A stretch of DNA of 5,354 bases from Gammaproteobacteria bacterium (lineage in GTDB: Bacteria > Pseudomonadota > Gammaproteobacteria > Xanthomonadales > Xanthomonadaceae), in the NCBI GenBank assembly GCA_025360985.1, contig JANYBA010000199.1:1-5354 (forward strand), in the 5' to 3' direction. The first letter of the stretch is position 1; every line of letters begins with the position of its first letter. Positions 1 to 5,354 of this stretch are shown piece by piece. The position numbers were made by a program, and so were the translations under genes. The notes beneath the pieces are model-generated. The model had not been told where the DNA came from. It did no database searches and saw nothing but the letters and a program-made list of their open reading frames with translations.

Positions 1-177
1 CGCGCGGTCGCCACTGCCGAAGCCGGCGACTACCCGGAAGACTTCAAGACCATGAAGCGGGAAACGGCCCGCTTCTACTTCGCCCGGCTGCTGCCGCGCA
101 TCCGCCAGCACGATGCCGCGATACGCAGCGGCGCAGCGAGCCTGCAGGCGCTGGATGCGGGATTGTTCGACAGCTGA
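1..177 (+). CDS. Acyl-CoA dehydrogenase, C-terminal fragment (partial)
   Basis: An open frame enters from the left edge in frame 1 and stops at TGA 175-177, giving the last 58 residues of a protein whose start lies outside the window. The peptide contains DFKTMKRETARFYFARLLPR followed by an Ala-rich helix ending in LQALDAGLFDS. This alpha-helical tail, with a Y/F-A-x-x-L-L-P-R core, resembles the extra C-terminal domain of large bacterial acyl-CoA dehydrogenases (FadE-like, acetyl-CoA-dehydrogenase-type C-terminal domain) that oxidise acyl-CoA to enoyl-CoA using FAD. No catalytic residue or FAD-binding motif is in the visible part, so the family call rests only on the tail and on recall of similar proteins. 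The reading frame itself is well supported: codon use is GC-rich at third positions and it ends cleanly against the convergent gene on the other strand. Confidence 0.65.
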   Translation, partial: RAVATAEAGDYPEDFKTMKRETARFYFARLLPRIRQHDAAIRSGAASLQALDAGLFDS

Positions 178-178
178 C

Positions 179-700
179 TTAGAACCGCATCCTGGTCGCC
201 GTCGCCACCGCCTCGGTGCCGGTTTCGACCGGCTTGCCGCTGGCATCGAAAGTGTCCAGCGTCAGCGTCGAGTGGTATGAGTTGCCGTCCGCCGATAGAG
301 TGATTTTCTCGACCAGCACGCCGTGACCCGCCGGCATCCAGCCGCCGCCCTCGGTGATCTGCTTGAACTCGGCGGGAGCCTTGGTCAAGAAGAACGAATA
401 CCTGGCCAAGTACTCGCGCGGCCCGGTTTTCTTCCAGATGCCGTAGGCGGGTGGAACCGGCGGCACGTCGTCGTAGTTGGACGATTCGGTCATGGTGCCG
501 CCGGCGTTGAAGACGTACAGAAAGCCCAGGTCCTTCACTGCCGCGAACGCGCCGGTCCGGACCTGCACGTGACCCTGCCAGGCGCCCACCAGTGACGGAA
601 CCGCGCCGGTCTTGCCTGCGCTGGCGAACGATGTCGCCCAATAGCTTCCCGCCAACACCAACACCAAACTGGCCAGTACGATGATCGTCGACTTCTTCAT
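179..700 (-). CDS. Small exported beta-rich protein of unknown function
   Basis: This 173-residue protein begins at ATG 700-698, preceded by a strong Shine-Dalgarno GGGAGGAG (712-705) with a 4-nt spacer, which fixes the start. Residues 1-28 form a Sec-type signal peptide: Lys2-Lys3, a hydrophobic core (about 5-18), and an ASA motif at 26-28 that fits signal peptidase I, so the mature chain starts near Gly29. There is no Cys for lipidation at the cleavage site. The mature part has alternating hydrophobic/polar stretches and Gly turns: G-A-W (39-41), GGTMTESSN (67-75), a Pro-rich DDVPPVPPAYGIW (77-89), YSFFLTK (101-107) and a final GTEAVATATRMRF. This resembles small lipocalin-like beta-barrel proteins built around G-x-W, GTMTE and G-x-W motifs, but I cannot name the family or a ligand. 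It is likely periplasmic. It is transcribed in the same direction as the tRNA upstream but behind that gene's terminator. Confidence 0.85.
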   Translation of the reverse strand: MKKSTIIVLASLVLVLAGSYWATSFASAGKTGAVPSLVGAWQGHVQVRTGAFAAVKDLGFLYVFNAGGTMTESSNYDDVPPVPPAYGIWKKTGPREYLARYSFFLTKAPAEFKQITEGGGWMPAGHGVLVEKITLSADGNSYHSTLTLDTFDASGKPVETGTEAVATATRMRF

Positions 701-704
701 GGTG

Positions 705-712
705 CTCCTCCC
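705..712 (-). promoter_or_regulatory. Strong Shine-Dalgarno site of the exported-protein gene
   Basis: On the minus strand GGGAGGAG lies 4 nt before ATG 700-698. Its first three G bases (712-710) also belong to a perfect hairpin made of two CCCGGG palindromes (719-724 and 710-715) separated by three bases, so the 5' edge of the ribosome site can be base-paired while the AGGAG core stays free. Confidence 0.8.
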
Positions 713-737
713 GGGTTGCCCGGGCCATTAAAGCAAA

Positions 738-755
738 ACCCGCCAGTTGGCGGGT
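738..755 (-). terminator. Rho-independent terminator after tRNA-Pro
   Basis: Reading the minus strand, ACCCGCC (755-749) pairs perfectly with GGCGGGT (744-738) over a 4-nt AACT loop, and the stem runs directly into a T-rich tract, TTTTGCTTT. This is a textbook intrinsic terminator. It is placed to end the tRNA-Pro transcript, about 94 nt after the CCA end. On the plus strand the hairpin is followed by CTTGAAACGG, which has no T tract, so it acts mainly in the minus direction. Confidence 0.85.
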
Positions 756-800
756 CTTGAAACGGCTCATTCGCCTCGAGTGGGTCGCGTCGGCCGATCC

Positions 801-819
801 GCAGGCAGCAAGTGCCTGC
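801..819 (-). other. Hairpin in the tRNA-Pro 3' trailer
   Basis: A perfect 7-bp stem, GCAGGCA with TGCCTGC, closes a 5-nt loop that reads CTTGC on the minus strand. It lies between the tRNA 3' end and the terminator and has no T tract after it, so it is not itself a terminator. A GCAAG just upstream in the transcript (826-822) is complementary to the loop. The element is either a processing structure of the precursor or part of a small trailer RNA; no function can be read from the sequence. Confidence 0.5.
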
Positions 820-848
820 CTCTTGCTTCCTGATCAACCTCTACGAAT

Positions 849-925
849 TGGTCGGGACGGCGGGATTCGAACCCACGACCCTTTGCCCCCCAGGCAAATG
901 CGCTACCAGGCTGCGCTACGCCCCG
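849..925 (-). tRNA. tRNA-Pro (anticodon GGG), CCA encoded
   Basis: The 77-nt minus-strand sequence folds into a complete cloverleaf. The 7-bp acceptor stem CGGGGCG/CGTCCCG contains one G-U pair, the D stem is GCGC/GCGC, and the anticodon stem is TTTGC/GCAAA around the loop CTGGGGG. The T arm is GTGGG-TTCGAAT-CCCGC, the discriminator base is A, and CCA is encoded at 851-849. The middle loop triplet GGG reads proline codons CCC and CCU, and G follows at position 37 as expected for tRNA-Pro. The gene lies 56 nt after the merR-type stop codon on the same strand. It has its own -10 box and its own terminator, so it is probably an independent unit rather than the tail of the pheST operon. No second copy of its 3' end is seen here, so there is no sign of integration at this tRNA. 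Confidence 0.97.
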
Positions 926-936
926 ACTTTGTTGAA

Positions 937-942
937 ATTATA
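937..942 (-). promoter_or_regulatory. -10 box of the tRNA-Pro promoter
   Basis: The minus strand reads TATAAT at 942-937, a perfect sigma-70 -10 hexamer. It ends 11 nt before the first base of the mature tRNA, so transcription would start only a few bases upstream of the tRNA. No good TTGACA-like -35 is found; at 16-18 nt spacing the sequence falls in the REP palindrome (GCGCTC region). Confidence 0.65.
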
Positions 943-955
943 CGTGATTTGCCCG

Positions 956-979
956 GTAGGAGCGCTCATGAGCGCGACC
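956..979 (+). repeat. GTAG-type REP palindrome after the merR-type gene
   Basis: On the plus strand the element reads GTAGGA, then the perfect 14-bp palindrome GCGCTCATGAGCGC (962-975), then GACC. A GTRG tetranucleotide next to a short GC-rich palindrome is the signature of REP elements moved by RAYT-type Y1 transposases. It begins 2 nt beyond the merR-type stop codon, the usual 3'-untranslated position for such elements. A 24-nt relative with the same ends is found at 5099-5122. Confidence 0.7.
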
Positions 980-981
980 CA

Positions 982-1338
982 TTAGCGCCGGAGCAGGACC
1001 AGGAGTTCTTCCAGTTCCTGGCGTATCTGCCGGACGATCTGGGTGGAGATGCCCGAGCTCGAGCGCGCCGGTTCGCCTTCCAGGCGCTGGCGGGCGCCGC
1101 TGATCGTATAGCCCTCTTCGTAAAGCAGGCCGCGGATCTGCCGGATCATCAACACGTCGTGGCGCTGGTAGTAGCGGCGGTTGCCGCGGCGCTTGACCGG
1201 GGTGAGGCTCTCGAATTCGGTTTCCCAGTAGCGCAGCACGTGCGGCTTGACGTCGCACAGCTCGCTCACCTCGCCAATGGTGAAGTAGCGCTTGGCCGGG
1301 ATCGGCGGAAGCTCGCGGTTGCTGCCGGGATCAAGCAT
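982..1338 (-). CDS. MerR-family transcriptional regulator (118 aa)
   Basis: The protein begins [10 protein letters not shown] and has a MerR-type winged helix-turn-helix from about residue 18 to 88: [13 protein letters not shown] (recognition region), [25 protein letters not shown] and an [15 protein letters not shown] helix. The rest is a short polar linker and a helix [18 protein letters not shown]. It lacks the long dimerisation coiled coil and the Cys/His effector-binding region of metal- or drug-sensing MerR proteins, so its ligand is unknown and it may have none. The ATG at 1338-1336 overlaps the end of ihfA by 8 nt and no Shine-Dalgarno is visible, which suggests translation coupled to ihfA. 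In xanthomonads, and many gammaproteobacteria, a short MerR-like gene sits in this position behind ihfA; its targets are, to my knowledge, not established. MlrA/CarA-type assignments are possible but unsupported. Confidence 0.93.
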   Translation of the reverse strand: MLDPGSNRELPPIPAKRYFTIGEVSELCDVKPHVLRYWETEFESLTPVKRRGNRRYYQRHDVLMIRQIRGLLYEEGYTISGARQRLEGEPARSSSGISTQIVRQIRQELEELLVLLRR

Positions 1339-1633
1339 TCACGGTGCCGACGAAGGCCTCCACGCGTTCACGCAGTTTCTGACCCGGGCGGAAGGTGACC
1401 ACGGTGCGGGCGGAGATCGGGATCTCTTCGCCGGTCTTGGGATTGCGGCCGGGCCGCTGGTTCTTCTGGCGCAGGTCGAAGTTGCCGAAGCCGGACAGCT
1501 TGATACTGCGGCCACGCTCAAGGCCGTCGCGCAACGCATCGAAAAACGCGTCGACGAATTCCTTGGCTTCACGTTTGTTCAATCCAACCTCTTCGAACAA
1601 TCGTTCGGCCATCTCGGCCTTGGTCAACGCCAT
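1331..1633 (-). CDS. ihfA: Integration host factor, alpha subunit
   Basis: The 100-residue protein belongs to the HU/IHF DNA-bending family and matches the alpha subunit over its length: [18 protein letters not shown] at the N-terminal helices, [20 protein letters not shown] in the core and DNA arm, and [14 protein letters not shown] at the end. Pro65, in the R-N-P-K-T-G-E tip of the beta arm, is the residue that intercalates to kink DNA in this family. It would pair with IhfB, encoded elsewhere, to form the sequence-specific bending heterodimer used in recombination, replication and promoter architecture. The start ATG 1633-1631 lies 1 nt after the pheT stop and has an AGGGG Shine-Dalgarno (1643-1639) inside the last pheT codons. 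The alpha assignment over IhfB or HU rests on the [10 protein letters not shown] arm and on the conserved position behind pheT. Confidence 0.97.
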   Translation of the reverse strand: MALTKAEMAERLFEEVGLNKREAKEFVDAFFDALRDGLERGRSIKLSGFGNFDLRQKNQRPGRNPKTGEEIPISARTVVTFRPGQKLRERVEAFVGTVNA

Positions 1634-1634
1634 G

Positions 1635-4009
1635 TCATCCCCTGAGTCTTGCGCCGCATTCCGTCGCGAGCTCCGCGACGGCCTCGGAGACCGCTTGGTC
1701 GGCGTCCCAGTCTGTTAGCGTGCGGTAAACGTCCTGCAGAATCAAGCCCATAGCGAGGCTCTTTGTACCGGTTTCTAGACCGGGGCCACGGTACTGGTCG
1801 AACAGGACGACCGAATGCAGGAGCTCGCCCAAGGTCCGCCGCAGGCAAGCTTCCAGCTCCGCCCACGGGGTGCTTTCCGGGACGACCAGGGCGAGGTCGC
1901 GGCGTACCGAGGGGAAGCGCGACAGGTCGCCGGCCGCGGGCAAGGCGCGTGCCACCAGCGCGTCCAGCTCCAGCTCGAAACCGACGACTTCGCCGTCGAG
2001 GTCCAGCGCTTTGGCCAGGCGTGGATGCAGGTGGCCGACCCAGCCGATTCGGCGACCGTCGCGCCAGACCGAGGCGCTGCGGCCGGGGTGGCCGAAAGCG
2101 TCTTCGCCGGGCCGGAATTCGGCCCGGGCATCGGCCAAGGCCAGCAACCCTTCGACTTCGGCCTTGAGGTCATAGAAGTCGACTTCGCGCGCGCCGCTCG
2201 CCCACTGCTCGGCGTCCGCCCGCCCGGTGGCAAGCGCGGCGATGCGGCGGGTTTCGACCGGCGCTTCGCCGGCGGGCGCGGCATGGAAGCTGCGACCCAA
2301 CTCGAACAAACGAACGCGGTCCTGCTGGCGGGCGCGATTGCGACGCAGCGACTCGGCCAGGCCCGGCAATAGCGACGTGCGCATCACGCCGAGTTCGTTG
2401 TTCAGCGGATTCGCCAACGCGACGGCGCCGTGGTCCAACTGCCAGCATTTGAGCAATTCGGCATCGACGAAGGCGTAGTTGATCGCTTCCAGGAAGTCGT
2501 GCGCGCACAGCAACCGACGCAGGCTGCCGTCGATCACGCGGGTTTCGCTCGGCGCGGCCAGCACGATCTCGCCGGCCGGCAACCGCGTCGGGATGGCGTC
2601 GTAGCCATGGATTCGGGCGATTTCCTCGATCAGGTCCTCTTCGATGGCGATGTCGAAACGGCGCGTCGGCGCCAGCACCGACCAGCCGTCGTCGGTGTTG
2701 GCGACCTGCATGCCAAGGGCGCGCAGGATGCGCTCGACTTCGCTGTCGGCGATCGCCACGCCGAGCAGGCGCGACAATCGCGCGCGGCGCAGCGCCACCA
2801 GGGCCGGTTTCGGCAGGTGCTCGCTCAGTACCGCTTCGCTGATCGGGCCGGCCTGGCCGCCCATGACCTGCTGCACGAGGGCGGTTGCGCGTTCGATGGC
2901 GAAACGCGGCAATTCCGGATCCACGCCGCGTTCGAAACGGTGTCCGGCATCGGTATGCATGCCGAGCCGGCGGGCGCGGCCAATGATGGCGCTCGGCGCC
3001 CAGTGCGCCGCTTCGAAGAACACCCGGGTCGTCGCACCGGTGACGCGGGTATCCCAGCCACCCATCACGCCGCCGAGCGCGACCGCGCGGTCGCCATCGG
3101 TAACGACGAGGAACTGCTCGTCCAACCCCACGACGCGCTCATCGAGCAGTTTCAGTGTTTCGCCTGGTCGCGCGCGGCGCACGCCGATCGGCCCGCGCAA
3201 GGTGTCGGCGTCGAAGGCGTGCAGCGGCTGGCCAAGCTCGAGCATGACGTAGTTGCTGATGTCCACCAAGGGACTGATCGGCCGCAAGCCGGCGCGTTTC
3301 AGGCGCTCGGTCATCCACAGTGGCGACTTGGAACCGGGATCGAAGCCCTCGACGATCCGGCCGCAGAACCGTGGGCAATCGGCCCCGGCATGCAGCTCCA
3401 CGGAGAATTCATCGTTCGACTCGAGCTTGGCTTCGGGAATCTCCATCGCGGCAACATTGGTGCCCAGCGCCGCGGCGACGTCGAAAGCGACGCCGCGCAC
3501 GCTGAAGCAGTCGGCGCGGTTCGGCGTGAGTTTGAGCTCGAAGCTCGAATCCGGCAGGCCGAGATAGTTCGCCAAAGGCGTGCCGACGGGCGCATCGGCG
3601 GGCAGTTCGAGCAGGCCGGACGCATCGGCGTCGATCGCCAACTCCTTGGCCGAACAGAGCATGCCAACGCTGTCGACGCCGCGCAGCTTGGTCGCCTTGA
3701 TCGCCAGGCCACCGGGCAGCATTGCGCCGACGGTCGCCAGCGGCGCTTTCACCCCGGGGCGCGCGTTGGGAGCGCCGCACACGATCTGCAGCGGCTCGCC
3801 CGATCCGGTCGACACCTGGCAGACCTGCAGCCGATCGGCTTCGGGATGTTTCGTCGTCGCCACGATCTCCGCGACCACCACGCCCGCGAGCGCCGAACCG
3901 ATCGCTTCGATGTTCTCGACCTCCAGGCCGATGGCGGTCAGGCGCGCGGCCAGTTCGCCGCGCGAGGCGGCGACAGTGACGTGTTCGCGCAGCCAGCTTT
4001 CCGGGAATT

Positions 4010-4013
<4 letters not shown>
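1635..4013 (-). CDS. pheT: Phenylalanine--tRNA ligase, beta subunit
   Basis: This 792-residue chain is the beta half of the cytoplasmic (alpha-beta)2 enzyme that charges tRNA-Phe. In order it shows: an N-terminal [12 protein letters not shown] start; an EMAP/OB-type tRNA-binding domain (about 39-150, with [10 protein letters not shown] and GAPNARPG); [10 protein letters not shown] (162-171); the B3/B4 editing domain (about 211-387) with QPLHAFD, GGVMGG and FFEAAHW; the B5 domain (about 400-475); a class II-like core without active-site function ([20 protein letters not shown], 533-552; RLFELGRSF); and a C-terminal ferredoxin-fold anticodon-binding domain (about 698-791). His265 and Glu334 fall at the conserved editing-site motifs that clear Tyr-tRNA-Phe, so proofreading looks intact. 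The open frame runs upstream to 4163 inside pheS, but homology begins at MKFP, so ATG 4013-4011 is chosen. It has no clear Shine-Dalgarno and starts 10 nt after the pheS stop, within a 14-nt tandem duplication. The length is normal for the family. Confidence 0.98.
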
Positions 4014-5089
<1,076 letters not shown>

Positions 5090-5098
5090 TATCGCTTT

Positions 5099-5122
5099 GT
5101 GGGAGCGGCTTCAGCCGCGACC
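5099..5122 (+). repeat. GTGG-type REP palindrome between rplT and pheS
   Basis: On the plus strand the element reads GTGGGA, the inverted repeat GCGGCT-TC-AGCCGC (5105-5118), then GACC. It is a GTRG-type REP of the class seen in xanthomonads and pseudomonads. It lies 10 nt downstream of the rplT stop, so in the rplT transcript it forms a 3'-UTR hairpin. It shares both ends with the element at 956-979 while the middle eight bases differ. Confidence 0.75.
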
Positions 5123-5132
5123 GGGTAGTGCC

Positions 5133-5354
5133 TTATGCCGCGAGCGCGCGCTTGGCCTGCTCGGCGATCTTGCCGAACGCGGCCGGATCGTGGATCGCCA
5201 GGTCAGCCAGGGCCTTGCGGTCCAGGGTGATGTTGGCTTTCAACAAGCCATTCATGAAGCGGCTGTAGCTCAGTCCATGCAGGCGGGCGGCGGCGTTGAT
5301 GCGCACGATCCACAGGCTGCGGAACTGGCGCTTGCGCTGTTTGCGGCCGATGTA
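5133..5354 (-). CDS. rplT: 50S ribosomal protein L20, C-terminal part (partial)
   Basis: The frame enters from the right edge and ends at TAA 5135-5133, giving 73 residues that start [15 protein letters not shown] and continue with [34 protein letters not shown] and the tail [10 protein letters not shown]. This is the C-terminal globular domain and end of the central helix of L20, a 23S rRNA-binding protein needed early in large-subunit assembly. About the first 46 residues of a normal ~119-residue L20 lie beyond the window. L20 usually follows infC and rpmI and, in E. coli, represses its own operon through this C-terminal domain; those upstream parts cannot be seen here. [12 protein letters not shown] and ITLDRK are close to xanthomonad L20 as I recall it, which supports the taxonomic guess. 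Confidence 0.97.
   Translation of the reverse strand, partial: YIGRKQRKRQFRSLWIVRINAAARLHGLSYSRFMNGLLKANITLDRKALADLAIHDPAAFGKIAEQAKRALAA

Noticed and set aside
75..770. 231-residue minus-strand frame covering the exported-protein gene
   Set aside because: It is an Arg-rich out-of-frame shadow. The 179-700 frame has a signal peptide and a strong ribosome site instead.
782..799. GGTCGCG near an 8-bp TCGGCCGA palindrome, possibly a third REP
   Set aside because: It lacks the GTRG head and the spacing of the two clear REPs, so it may be a chance GC-rich palindrome.
849..925. tRNA-Pro as an integration (att) site
   Set aside because: No duplicate of the tRNA 3' end, no integrase and no foreign-looking DNA are present in the window.
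757..1398. Plus-strand frame containing a G-G-I-R-T-H-D-P peptide
   Set aside because: That peptide is the well-known artefact of translating the antisense of a tRNA T arm. The frame crosses tRNA-Pro and the merR-type gene.

Overview
The window is high-GC bacterial DNA that reads as a chromosomal housekeeping region of a gammaproteobacterium, most likely in the Xanthomonadales/Lysobacterales (Xanthomonas-Lysobacter-Rhodanobacter relatives). Three things point there: the L20, PheS and MerR-type proteins look like that group's versions; the order rplT-pheS-pheT-ihfA-merR-tRNA-Pro is familiar from it; and there are GTRG-type REP palindromes of the kind common in xanthomonads and pseudomonads. 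The species assignment is inference, because no search was run.

Most of the window (5354 down to 982, minus strand) is one translation/nucleoid operon. It runs from the C-terminal part of ribosomal protein L20 (rplT, cut by the window edge) to the alpha and beta subunits of phenylalanyl-tRNA synthetase (pheS, pheT), the alpha subunit of integration host factor (ihfA), and a small MerR-type regulator. From pheS on the genes are tightly packed. pheS-pheT is separated by 10 nt, pheT-ihfA by 1 nt, and ihfA-merR overlaps by 8 nt, so translational coupling is likely. The only sizeable gap is the ~104 bp between rplT and pheS. It carries a REP palindrome, a strong terminator- or attenuator-like hairpin, and a small hairpin just before the pheS start.

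Behind the merR stop codon lies a second REP. Then comes a perfect TATAAT box and a tRNA-Pro(GGG) gene with encoded CCA (925 to 849, minus strand). Its ~100-nt trailer contains a 7-bp hairpin and ends in a rho-independent terminator (738-755). Next, still on the minus strand, is a gene for a small exported beta-rich protein of unknown function (700 to 179). It converges, with one base between the stop codons, on the 3' end of a plus-strand gene (1-177) that looks like the C-terminus of an acyl-CoA dehydrogenase.

I see no mobile element, CRISPR array or phage gene, and no new defence or biosynthetic system. The points that merit a second look are small-scale: a 14-nt tandem duplication that forms the pheS/pheT junction and creates a five-codon minicistron; two REPs whose stems differ by compensatory changes; the rplT-pheS hairpin without a Phe leader peptide; and the structured tRNA trailer.
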